Source of the DNA: Lingula anatina
Lineage: Eukaryota; Brachiopoda; Lingulata; Lingulida; Lingulidae
NCBI RefSeq assembly: GCF_001039355.2
Contig: NW_019775980.1
Location: 568,316-632,315 of the forward strand
Direction: 5' to 3'
DNA length: 64,000 nt
A program made the position numbers and the translations under genes. The notes under the pieces were generated by a model. It ran no database searches and was not told the origin of the DNA. It was given only the letters and a program-made list of their open reading frames with translations. Shown in pieces: positions 1-10,708 of the stretch; position 1 is the first letter of the stretch; every line of letters begins with the position of its first letter.

Positions 1-393
1 ATTGTAAACGATTGTCGTAAAATCGCTATATGATTTTAAAACCGGGTGCATAAATTTAAAAGCCACCTAGATGAACCTTAGACTGCCACATTAATCTAAT
101 ACAATGCAAAAAAAGCCCTATAAAAAGTGGTTAAAACATTCAAACCGAATGTCGTAAAGTCCCCATATATCCCCGTAGAGACAATAAAATAGAGTTCTCT
201 AAAGTAAGAGTACAGTTTAAGGTTGTTCAGCCGAGCGTGGATGAGCCCGCAGTCGTGCAACAAAATTTGTTCTGGGGTATGATACTCCGAAATACGATCT
301 GACACACACCTTGAAAACGGGTAGCGTGGTCCGATATACCGGTTAATTTAGGATCCTTAGGTGCCGAGTCTGGTAGTTGGGTAGGCCTGACTA
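1..393. other. Left-edge sequence without recognisable gene
   Basis: I see no exon with family resemblance here. The block repeated at 8768 begins at 394, and this stretch has no visible counterpart upstream of 8768. It is therefore the unique left flank of the first repeat unit. A short minus-strand open frame exists (96-305) but has no splice context or recognisable motif. Confidence 0.5.
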
Positions 394-1027
394 ATATATC
401 ATGTACTATGGAAGTGTTTGAAATACGAAATGTGTTCAGGTGGCCTAATTACGTACAGTGAGTGACATTGAAGTGTCAGAATCTGGGCACCCAAAAATTA
501 AACTAACTCATATAACTTTCGTCATATTATATTTGTGTTTTTACTGGCAGCACGTGCTTTTCAAGATTTTTGAAGATATCACTAGGCAACTTTTCTCAAA
601 TCCAGTCAACTACTCAGGCCAACCTAAAGTATAGAACCATTAAATAATAAGAAATTATTATCTGGTAGTTTGAACTCGTAAAAAACATGAAAAAGCTTTT
701 ACTCACATGACAAATTTGTTACAATTTTCGAAGCTGAATGAAAATTCCGGCTCTGCGACTTCATCACACATATTGATCAGCGTCCTGTCCTTACAGTGTG
801 CAGCTGTCAAGTGACCAGTCAAGAAGATATGAGTAGTGCGCACTGCGCTGAGCGACTTACTGTTATGCAAATTACATCGGGTTCGGCACATTTTGATTGA
901 GGGGTTGCTGTTGAAATCATTTTCATTTGAATTATAGTCTGGCTTATTTGAAGGCACAATAAGTCTCCATCTCGAAAGAGGATTAGGCAGGGTCTAATTT
1001 CAAGAGGGGAATATTGATGTGATATAT

Positions 1028-1090
1028 TTTTCAGAGGCCGAAGGGGGGGAGTCAGGACCCCCCTGACCCTCCCTCTAAATCCGCCACTGC
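1028..1090 (-). mobile_element. Partial MITE, CAGTGGCGGAT-end family
   Basis: Read on the minus strand the stretch starts GGCAGTGGCGGATTTAGAG and runs into a G-rich segment, like the ends of the elements at 16313 and 27922. Only one terminus is recognisable. The same fragment recurs in repeat unit 2 near 9405-9458, so it was present before that duplication or allelic split. Confidence 0.5.
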
Positions 1091-1856
1091 CTACAATTTT
1101 AACTTTGTTTAAGAGTATACCACAGTTATTGTCAAAACACAATGTGTTTCAAATAGATCGTAAATTTTAAAGCATAGGAGCGAGACTTTGCATCAAAATA
1201 ACGCAATAAAATAAAAACGCAATCTGATAAAAAAAAAAAAAAACATTGTCATAACATACGTTACATTCAGAGAAGAATTTCATCAGCTGTCTTATGTTGT
1301 AAGAATGACGTGATTTTTTCCTCAGTCAACAGCTAATATTGAGATTTACCTCCAATATTTACCTCCAATATTTCGATGTCTAGCAGGACATCGCATACGT
1401 TACATTGCTTTAAATAAATGTTAAAGATAAAAGAAAAGGGATTTGCATCAAAATAGAGCAAGACTTTTGATTAATGATCATGATATGAATAGCAAACTTG
1501 AACATCTACGCTGGTAAATTAGTTGTTTTTGTATTAACTCTAACCAGGGAATTATATCCGATATAATTCCCTGCTCTAACAAACTGTATTAACTGTAACT
1601 GTCGTAATAATAACAGTTTTGTATTAACTTTAACTGTTGTATTAACTTTAACAACGTGTATCATAATGTTGTTAAGTGATAACTGAAGTTAAAGATACAA
1701 TGCACGTAACACCTTTCCATAAAAATTTAATATATTGAAAATTTGTGCAACTCTCCCTTTATCATCAAATATAGCCTACCACAATCAATAAATACCGTTT
1801 TTGAGGTCACGCTTTTTCAATCTTACGTAATTTTCAAGGGAATGCATTAATTTTGA

Positions 1857-2472
1857 CTATTATGCAAAACAGGAATTTTGGACACTCAAGACCAAATTTG
1901 GACACTCAAGACCAGAGATAAGATATCGTGGCCTCATCTATTTACAGAACTTATGTGCCACTGACGTCAAAAATTTAGGGAGAACAACAAATGTGCAGAT
2001 CCGCTCAAAAAAGCTACAGTTATACGCAGATCAGTGTGCAATTCAGAATTTACTTCATTGCACAATATTTCTCTAAGCTTAAACAGTTAAATGTTTTGAT
2101 CTCGCTCTTGTCATAAACTCGCTTACGTCTTTGAATCGCAGTTATTAATTATTAATTCATTATTATGCACTATTATGCAAAACAGGAATTTTGGACACTC
2201 AAGACCAAATTTGGACACTCAAGACCAGAGATAAGATATCGTGGCCTCATCTATTTACAGAACTTATATGCCACTGACGTCAAAAATTTAGGGAGAACAA
2301 CAAATGTGCAGATCCGCTCAAAAAAGCTACAGTTATACGCAGATCAGTGTGCAATTCAGAATTTACTTCATTGCACAATATTTCTCTAAGCTTAAACAGT
2401 TAAATGTTTTGATCTCGCTCTTGTCATAAACTCGCTTACGTCTTTGAATCGCAGTTATTAATTATTAATTCA
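1857..2472. repeat. 303-bp local tandem duplication
   Basis: Positions 1857-2159 and 2170-2472 are near-identical direct repeats separated by about 10 bp (one difference noticed: CTTATGTGCC against CTTATATGCC). Unit 2 holds a single copy (10182-10484). The duplication is therefore specific to unit 1 and recent. It lies in the 5' flank of Cys-rich gene A. Confidence 0.85.
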
Positions 2473-2590
2473 ACATCACTTGATGATATGCCATAAATTA
2501 AATGCGGTTTTATAGCTACCTGTATTAAATTAGCTTCAGTGAAGGTCAAAAAGAATTAATGCATATAAATGTAATATAACACCTTGAGTT

Positions 2591-2614
2591 GAGGTTGACA
2601 TGTAGCTGCGGGTG
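2591..2614 (+). promoter_or_regulatory. Conserved upstream element of Cys-rich gene A
   Basis: The element reads GAGGTTGA, then CATG, then TAGCTGCGGGTG, about 85 bp before the start codon. The same element, with ATAT in place of CATG in the short-type genes, lies upstream of all four family members (also 6094, 10603 and 13836), although most surrounding sequence differs between A/C and B/D. It is probably core promoter or transcription-start sequence; which of these is inferred. Confidence 0.5.
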
Positions 2615-2696
2615 ATTTTATATTAACTTACACGTCTCTTATTGCATCCATATCCATACCTCTTTAGAAGTAATATCACAACTAAAAAACTGCAGT

Positions 2697-4742
2697 ATGA
2701 CAGGATCTGTGATGTTTACTATTCTGGTCGGTTTTGCCATCATTGCTGGCAGCACAGGTATATTATTTTTAGAAAAGAATTTTGTCTTATATATTGATAG
2801 TCAGTTTTATATTTCCAACTGTATGTCATGTTCTTTTAGGTTGAAATTGTCAATTTAAGTGAAAAATTCTGAAACTAACTAAATCCATACGAAAAGTGTT
2901 GTTTCTATAGTGAATATGCAGTATGCTCATTTAACCTTACAGTATGGTCATATATTTATGTACAAACGGTAATCCTAGTGAAGATCGGTAGAACTTTATG
3001 TGTACGTACAGTAAGTGAAATATGGTATGAATTATGTTAAATATTAAAATGTTTGTTATGATATTAATGTGGTTATGCCATAATTCTCCAGTTTTTCTTG
3101 TGGAAACTAGGAAAGCTTCTGCGGAACCTGCCAAGGTTGGTATATTAAAACATTACGGTGTAAACGTTCCACAAGAAAGATAGTTGTACATTATAATTGA
3201 TTTTCAAAAACTGTATTGTATTGTTGTCAGGGAAATGTGTTCATATCCTAGCATTGTAATAATGATATCTTTATTTTCTGTTAAGCTGCATTAAAATGTT
3301 CAGCAAACTTAAAGTAAATGAGATTAGTCTTTGAAAATACATTTATCAAGAAATATAAAATCTTAAATATTCAAAGGATTGTGATTCTAGATTAAAAATG
3401 CAGTCTAATTCTCACATAAATCAGTTGCAAGTAAGATGATCAATTATATACATTTTTAATAGAAATGTTTTCAACTTCTTCTTAAGCCAGCTGATTCAAA
3501 TGAGTGGATTTCAATTGGACCGGTGTAACGGAACTGAGGGTCCGTGTAACAGAAATTGCGCCCTCCATTTAGTTATTATGGTTAGGGTTAGTCTGAGCTA
3601 TATGGGTCAAAATCTACTATGAGTCTTATCTGTACAAATGAATGGAAAGCGGACTCTCGGTCACGTTACATCTGCTGACTTAGAAGAGATGTCCCCACAA
3701 AGTATAAGACGCATTTTCACAGGTTTCAATATTGTGTCCTAGTGGTGATTTCATAGCCAAATTACAGTTTAGAAAATTCCTGTTTAAATTATGTCTATGT
3801 TTGGTAGATATTGTTTAGATGTCTCAGTTAAATTGATATTGCTTGAATCTGAATCCGTTTATGTATTTTATTCATCAGAAAGAACTGTAATCAAATGTCA
3901 TCTCCTAGTTACAGTTAAACCAACTCTACTGAATGTCTTAATTGACTTCAATATGTCTTGCTATTGGTGTTTATGTACTTCTATGCACTACTAGAGAATA
4001 GTTTGTATTGCCATAAGATAAGTTTGGTAAGTCGCACCGATAGCTGGATTGTCCGTACTGTCTTAGGAGACTCAAGATCTATCAGCCAAAGAAATAAACG
4101 TAGAGATTAGTCAGTTTGTAGGTGATCTCTTAAAAACCACCGTTGTGTTACTTGTGTCACAAGCTGGCGAAGTAATCTAGTCCTTGGAACCCCAATGTTA
4201 TAGTGACTTAAAGGTCAATTTCATGGTGATTTAACGGACTGGTTAATTTCAAAAGAATTGGTTGCTTTCATGTGTGAACATAATTTTTTCGGTACTAGTT
4301 CCAGTGTCCTGAACCGCAGTCGTGCACAACCATTCCATCCAACTGTATCAAGACGGTTACCCCGTATGGTCTCTACTTCGGCGGCTTAGTATGCGCAGAA
4401 TGTCCTGTATGTGAGATTTATAAATACCCCGATTTAACATGGTAGGTATACAAATTTCCACATTAAATAAATAGAATCGTTTCAAAAAATCATCATCGAA
4501 AAAAAAAAAAATGAAACATAGATGAGCCTATATATCCCCACCCCCACTAGCCCACAAAGCGATCCTGACTTCAAATGTAGCATTTCACAAACTCTTGTCC
4601 TTTCAGGTGCTCGATGATTCCCGGATGTATTCAAATGCCGAGTGACTGCCTCATACAGTTGCCTACTGGTTTCCTCTCAGACGCTTGTGATGAAACCTGT
4701 TTCCTCTGTCCAGTGTGCATTCTGACCAAGAGAATACCGTAA
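2697..4742 (+). CDS. Secreted Cys-rich protein, gene A (complete)
   Basis: Four coding exons at 2697-2757, 3092-3135, 4305-4441 and 4607-4742 join in frame with GT-AG borders to give 125 aa. Residues 1-20 form a signal peptide (MTGSVMFTILVGFAIIAG). A short polar linker (VFLVETRKASAEPAK) follows. Two Cys-rich repeats come next, one per exon: repeat 1 is C-x5-C-x6-C-x15-C-x2-C-PV-C and repeat 2 is C-x5-C-x6-C-x12-C-x3-C-x2-C-PV-C. Both end in CPVC. The mature chain has 13 cysteines, an odd number, so one may be free or form a dimer bond. I do not recognise the family; the spacing faintly recalls antistasin or VWC modules but does not fit either. The function is unknown, and the protein is probably extracellular. 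Confidence 0.75.
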
Positions 4743-4827
4743 AATTGCGTTCAAGGTTCCAAGTTTTGTTCCACTGTAATAGATGAAATTATCTACTATT
4801 TTGACTTTGTAACAGTGTATACCGCAA

Positions 4828-5000
4828 CAGGCCCGTAGCCAGAAATTTCAAAAGGGGGGTTCTTTTTCTGAAAAAGTGGACCTTTTACCATACAACTTTC
4901 ATGTACCTTTATTAAATTTCACCCAGAGGGAACCTTTTCCCTGCAAAAAAGGGGGGTTCTTTCGAACCCCCCGAATCCCCCCCCCCTGGCTACGGGCCTG
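4828..5000. mobile_element. MITE, CAGGCCCGTAGCCAG family, copy 1
   Basis: Terminal inverted repeats CAGGCCCGTAGCCAG and CTGGCTACGGGCCTG bound about 173 bp containing a GGGGGGTTCTTT segment near each end. The flanks show CGCAA on both sides, a 5-bp target duplication. The paralogous flank at about 1113-1135 reads straight through without an element, which gives an empty site. No coding capacity, so it must move with a partner transposase. It sits just after gene A. Confidence 0.85.
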
Positions 5001-6093
5001 CGCAATTATTGTCAAAGCACAATGTGTTTCAAATAGATCTTAAATTTTAAAACATAGGGACGAGACTTTGCATCAAAATGTGGCGAGTGTTTTGATTGAT
5101 GATTATGACATGAATAATAAACTGGAACATCTACGATCACAATTAAGTGTTTTTTGTATATTTTGTAACAACGTGTTTTGTTATGTTCTAGAGATAACTG
5201 GTGTCAAACATGTACCTTAACAGAGCAAAATGCTTTTAAAAAAAATAATCCTAAACAATGTTAAAAAAAGTATTGTTGTACAAAAACATGAATCGAAAAA
5301 CTAAATACATTTGGACACTTAAAGGTATAACTGTACGCTTTTGAATGGCCAGTCTTTTGGAACTAAATCAAAATGGAGAACATCGAATACAAGTGCAGTG
5401 ACGTATCGAGCAATGATTCGTTAGTAAGAAATATTGTTTTTCCTCGTGGAATATTAAGTTTGGTGGCTAAATCCAGTATAGAGTACCTACAAGTTTAATG
5501 TCATTTGTACCTCTACAGAACTTAAGTATCACTGACGTCAAAACTACAGGAATTTTGCAGACCCGCGCAATTTAAGCGATATCCCATGGGCTTTTTTTAT
5601 CATAGAAATTTTCATTAAAGGGATAATAACTCTTCGTATGAGATCTAAATTTCACAAAAAAAAAAACATTGTGAACAACTCATAGAAATTAAATATATTC
5701 TGTTGTACCACAAAAACGGCAGTTATAGCTATTATTTCGATATCTGAGCTTGTCTCTAGATCACGTGACCTCCATTGATGGTTATACTCTATTATAATCT
5801 CTTAAGAGGTTTTAACAAAAAACCAAACTTTTTAGAAAAAAACCAGGGACTAACTTTGAATGTAGAAATGGATTCATTAACCATTGGTTAGTATGGGAAA
5901 ATTGTTGTTTACTCCAGGAAAATTCTTTTTTTTTTGGCCAAAACGAAAAGTTATTTTCCCTTTAAGCACTCGGAAAGAGTCCCCCAGAGTTGGATCGATC
6001 TACGTAGACCGATGGTGACTATGGGAATTGGGTCTTAGTCTAAGGCACTACGGCATTCATTAAATGTCACCTGTCAAAATGCCTTGTCAAAAT

Positions 6094-6117
6094 GAGGTTG
6101 ATATATAGCTGCGGGTG
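6094..6117 (+). promoter_or_regulatory. Conserved upstream element of Cys-rich gene B
   Basis: GAGGTTGA, ATAT, then ATAGCTGCGGGTG, about 130 bp before the gene B start. It is the short-type version of the element at 2591. The following bases (6118-6248) are shared with gene D but only weakly with A and C. Confidence 0.5.
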
Positions 6118-6248
6118 TGTGTGGTGACATCAGGGATTGCTCTTTGAAAACATCCGTGTCAACCATATACACTTCAAAACGCCTTTTGGCTGCGACTGCT
6201 TGTGTCCATATCTCCTTGGAAGTAACAGCACAGTTAGAAGATTGCAGT

Positions 6249-6712
6249 ATGACAGGATCTCTGATGTTTACTATTTTGGTTGGTTGCGCCATTATTTGTG
6301 TCACCAAAGGTAATGTCATTATATGATATGATAATTCATGCTAAAATGATTATGTCACTTGAATTTGTTGTCGAAAAGTACTGTTGCAAGAATCTTCAAA
6401 CAAAAAAAATTTCCTCACAATTGAATAAACTAATTCTCAGTATAGGACAACCGAAACGTTGTTCTTCGAGTGGTTGTCATAACTTATTTATTTTCATTTT
6501 TAAAGAAGACGATACTAACATTTTCCAGACCATATGTTTGTTTTGTTGTATGAACATATCCGATATCAGTGCGTCATACACGACACATCCTGTATCCGCA
6601 GGACAAAAGGATGGGTCTGAAATATGATAATTTTAATTTTAAAATTATTCCATTTATGAAATCTCTCTTTCTTCTAGTTTCTCAAGTGGAGAGCAAAGGG
6701 ACATACTCCGTG
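6249..6712 (+). CDS. Secreted Cys-rich protein, gene B (5' half only)
   Basis: Exon 1 (6249-6309) encodes a signal peptide, MTGSLMFTILVGCAIICVTKG, and exon 2 (6678-6712) encodes VSQVESKGTYSV. Both match gene D, with the same splice phases. The Cys-rich exons 3 and 4 that gene D carries about 700 and 1150 bp downstream are absent, because the homologous sequence stops at the N at 6857. The gene is therefore cut by a contig end and is not shown to be broken biologically. If the two repeat units are haplotypes, this is simply an allele of gene D. Confidence 0.55.
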
Positions 6713-6856
6713 GTAAGTGTATTACTGATAGCGTTCAAAGGGTCTGTAAGAAATAATAAAAATTGTTTACTCCTCATCCATTATATTACCCCCTATCATA
6801 AAAAAAGCAGGTAAGTGGAAAAGGTCAAGACGGCCACACAACGTTGGTCTTTAATC

Positions 6857-6857
6857 N
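6857..6857. other. Contig join (single N)
   Basis: A lone N separates sequence homologous to unit 2 from 1.9 kb with no homology to it. Single Ns at 46046 and 60731 sit at equally abrupt breaks, so this base is read as an assembly join of unknown true gap size. Confidence 0.8.
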
Positions 6858-7763
6858 ATCTGACACGTCTCAAATGCAATGGACTTGTCCCACCCCTCAA
6901 ATTTGATAAACTCGCCCAAAGACGAGACTGTTTTTTTTTCTCTCACTCATATCAATGCAGTCATACATTTCATCTACAAGCAAAGACCAAATTTTCGATG
7001 TATTATTTATTACATGGCATCTTTAATGACAGAAAACCATGAAGAAACAATTAAATATTTACTGAAGGACTCATATGCTCAAATAATAAAAGATAATGAG
7101 AAAATAGAACAGCCTTTGAACGGACTGGATTCACTAGACAAAGAATAGGCCAACAGGCGATATTAACCGTTTGAATTTGACCGGAAATGAAAAATCTGAA
7201 AATTGGCACCTCCAGAATTTACTCATATAAAGAATTCGTGCCATTATAATGAAACTGCTTTTTGTTAATTTGAATTTTTTTCATTAACAAAATTTAAAAG
7301 CCCTTTTAGATTTAATCTGGAGAACAAAAAATGCATTCCAAATAGAGCATAGTATAGGCTCTAAAAATCCAGTACATATCAATTTTACTTTAAATGTGTA
7401 TTTTAGATTGAATCAAAAACTACCCCCAAAAAGCGCATTTATTTTCATAAATTGCTTGTAATTCACAGGTGTAAATATTAACAGTAAAAATTGACTAGTA
7501 CAATGCAAATTATAATAATATGATTAGGTAGTTGATTGGCTAAACAAACAATCTTACCCAAACTTCAACATCGTGAAAATTACGTTTTTACTTTCACCTT
7601 TGAAATTTTTGATTTGCGAACCCTCACATTATGTCATTTTAAACATTGTGATAACTGCACTATTGCATAATGAGAAATTTAAAAAGAAGCTGGATTGGTT
7701 CCAAATAAAATGATGTACATAGCATGCCCTAAGGTATAATTTAAAAGATATGATCAGTCCCTA

Positions 7764-7831
<68 letters not shown>

Positions 7832-8767
7832 CAAAAAGGATCGATTTCTAAGTATAATTTCTAAAAAGAACAAAAGTGTTTGAAAATCACAGAGAGAGAG
7901 AGAGAGAGAGAGACCATGTACAATTTTCAACACATAGCATCTGCGGTGCGAATGGATCTGGATCTACGGTAGATTTTAAAATATGTCTCGGAGACCAGAA
8001 ATGCTTTAGTCAGGCGCACGTGCACTCCGCAGGATCTCGGCAAAGGCGTTTGCAGTTCTGAAATATCAAAATAACATTTAAATGGCGATATTTCAATCTT
8101 CAAAAGCAGAGAATCCGAATAAAGATGAGATCAACTGAAAATGGAAAAACCTCTGCTCATCCCCCCCCCCCCCCCCCAAAAAAAAGAAATCACATTGAAG
8201 CTAACTGAACACCAAATTTGAAAAGTCGACTGAAGGGGGTTTGTATGAAAGATTTAAAAAAATTGATATTTCACGATGAGAAGAATCACAAGAAATAATG
8301 CGGCCGATTCTTTTGGAAAGCGTTTACAACGTAAAGGGACCATTTCCATACCGATTGCTCTCTCAACTCAAAATAGAAAAGTGCTAAATTGACGATTAAA
8401 GCTTTGAGTTGCCTATGCTTACACATGGAAGCGAAAAATTATAAACGCCGATATTTTATATTTTCGAGTTTTTTTTTCATCGTTTGAAATCAGCACAAAA
8501 AAGATACATTATTTAATATTTAGATAAAGGAAAAAAACTCACTTTTGGTATCTGGATGATAATAAAGGGTTGCAATAACAATAAGTCAAAGCTTTAGGGT
8601 CTAGACGGCTAACTTACACAAATAAGTCATCGTGAAAAACTTAAATAGTTTTCTCTCATTAATGGTCCAATTGAAAATATGGAAATCTTTTTTAAAATAC
8701 TGGTAAAACTAAATGCACTGTTATACTGATCAGTTTGTAATGTAGGCATCTGAGAAGGTTCACACTT
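6858..8767. other. Unique spacer between the two repeat units
   Basis: No convincing gene. It contains a (TA)n run at 7766-7831, a (GA)n run at 7891-7913 and a poly-C run at 8161-8177. An 89-codon open frame (6879-7148) begins next to the join, has no recognisable domain and uses AT-rich codons like the surroundings. Confidence 0.5.
7766..7831. repeat. (TA)n microsatellite
   Basis: About 33 uninterrupted TA units, followed about 60 bp later by a (GA)n run at 7891-7913. Confidence 0.95.
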
Positions 8768-10602
8768 ATATATCATGTACTATGGAAGTGTTTGAAATAC
8801 GAAATGTGTTCAGGTGGCCTAATTACGTACAGTGAGTGACACTGAAGTGTCAGCATCTGGGCACCCAAAATTAAACTCATATAACTTTCTTCATATTATA
8901 TTTGTGTTTTTACTGGCAGCACGTGCTTTTCAAGATTTTTGAAGATATCACTAGGCAACTTTTCTCAAATCCAGTCAACTACTCAGGCCAACGTAAAGTA
9001 TAGAACCATTAAAATAATAAAAAATTATTATCTGGTAGTTTGAACTCGTAAAAAACATGAAAAAGCTTTTACTCACATGACAAATTTGTTACAATTTTCG
9101 AAGCTGAATGAAAATTCCGGCTCTGCGACTTCATCACACATATTGATCAGCGTCCTGTCCTTACAGTGTGCAGCTGTCAAGTGACCAGTCAAGAAGATAT
9201 GAGTAGTGCGCACTGCGCTGAGCGACTTACTGTTATGCAAATTACATCGGGTTCGACACATTTTGATTGAGGGGTTGCTGTTTAAATCATTTTCATTTGA
9301 ATTATAGTCTGGCTTATTTGAAGGCACAATAAGTCTCCATCTCGAAAGAGGATTAGGCAGGGTCTAATTTCAAGAGGGGAATATTGATGTGATATATTTT
9401 TCAGAAGCCGAAGGGGGGGTCAGGACCCCCCTGACCCTCCCTCTAAATCCGCCACTGCCTACAAGTTTAACTTTGTTTAAGAGTATACCGCAGTTATTGT
9501 CAAAACACAATGTGTTTTAAATAGATCGTAAATTTTAAAGCATAGGAGCGAAACTTTGCATCAAAATAACGCAATAAAATAAAAACGCAATATGATAAAA
9601 AAAAATTGTCATAACATACGTTACATTCAGAGAAGAATTTCGTCAGCTGTGTTATGTTGTAAGAATGATGTGATTTTTTCCTCAGTCAACAGCTAATATT
9701 GAGATTTACCTCCAATATTTACCTCCAATATATCGATGTCTAGCAGGACATCGCATACGTTACATTGCTTTAGATAAATGTTAAAGATAAAAGAAAAGGG
9801 ATTTGCATCAAAATAGAGCAAGACTTTTGTTAATGATCATGATATGAATAGCAAACTTGAACATCTACGCTGGTAAATTAGTTGTTTTTGTATTAACTCT
9901 AACAAACTGTATTAACTGTAACTGTCGTAATAATAACAGTTTTGTATTAACTTTAACTGTTGTATTAACTTTAACAACGTGTATCATAATGTTGTTAAGT
10001 GATAACTGAAGTTAAAGATACAATGCACGTAACATCTTTCCATAAAAATTTAATATATTGAAAATTTGTGCAACTCTCCCTTTATCATCAAATATAGCCT
10101 ACCACAATCAATAAATACCGTTTTTGAGGTCACGCTTTTTCAATCTTACGTAATTTTCAAGGGAATGCATTAATTTTGACTATTATGCAAAACAGGAATT
10201 TTGGACACTCAAGACCAAATTTGGACACTCATTACCAGAGATAAGATATCGTGGCCTCATCTATTTACAGAACTTATGTGCCACTGACGTCAAAAATCCA
10301 GGGAGAACAACAAATGTGCAGATCCGCTCAAAAAAGCTACAGTTATACGCAGATCAGTGTGCAATTCAGAATTTACTTCATTGCACAATATTTCTCTAAG
10401 CTTAAACAGTTAAATGTTTTGATGTCGCTCTTGTCATAAACTCGCTTACGTCTTTGAATCGCATTTGTTAATTATTAATTCAACATCACTTGATGATATG
10501 CCATAAATTAAATGCGGTTTTATAGCTACCTGTATTAAATTAGCTTCAGTGAAGGTCAAAAAAAGAATTAATGCATATAAATGTAATATAACACCTTGAG
10601 TT

Positions 10603-10626
10603 GAGGTTGACATGTAGCTGCGGGTG
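10603..10626 (+). promoter_or_regulatory. Conserved upstream element of Cys-rich gene C
   Basis: Identical to the gene A element (GAGGTTGA, CATG, TAGCTGCGGGTG), at a similar distance from the start codon (about 85 bp). Confidence 0.5.
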
Positions 10627-10708
10627 ATTTTATATTAACTTACACGCGACTTATTGCATCCATATCCATACCTCTTTAGAGGTAATATCACAACTAAAAA
10701 ACTGCAGT

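Larger units (their letters stand above)
394..6856. repeat. Repeat unit 1 of the Cys-rich gene cluster
   Basis: This block matches 8768-14604 base for base over most of its length, with scattered substitutions of a few percent and several indels. Homology starts at the shared ATATATCATG and runs to the single N at 6857. Unit 1 carries an extra 303-bp local tandem copy and about 200 bp near 5500-5690 that unit 2 lacks. Each unit holds a gene of the long type (A or C) followed by one of the short type (B or D). It may be a true segmental duplication or two haplotypes placed in series; the N at the exact end of homology keeps the second option open. Confidence 0.85.

Noticed and set aside
96-305. 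69-codon minus-strand open frame at the left edge
   Set aside because: No family resemblance and no second copy; length is within chance in this composition.
703-957. 84-codon minus-strand open frame, repeated at 9073-9327 with one replacement
   Set aside because: Its conservation is explained by the 6-kb block repeat. No domain, splice context or codon bias supports coding.
6879-7148. 89-codon open frame right of the N at 6857
   Set aside because: No recognisable domain and AT-rich low-information composition; it starts near a contig edge and has no paralog in unit 2.
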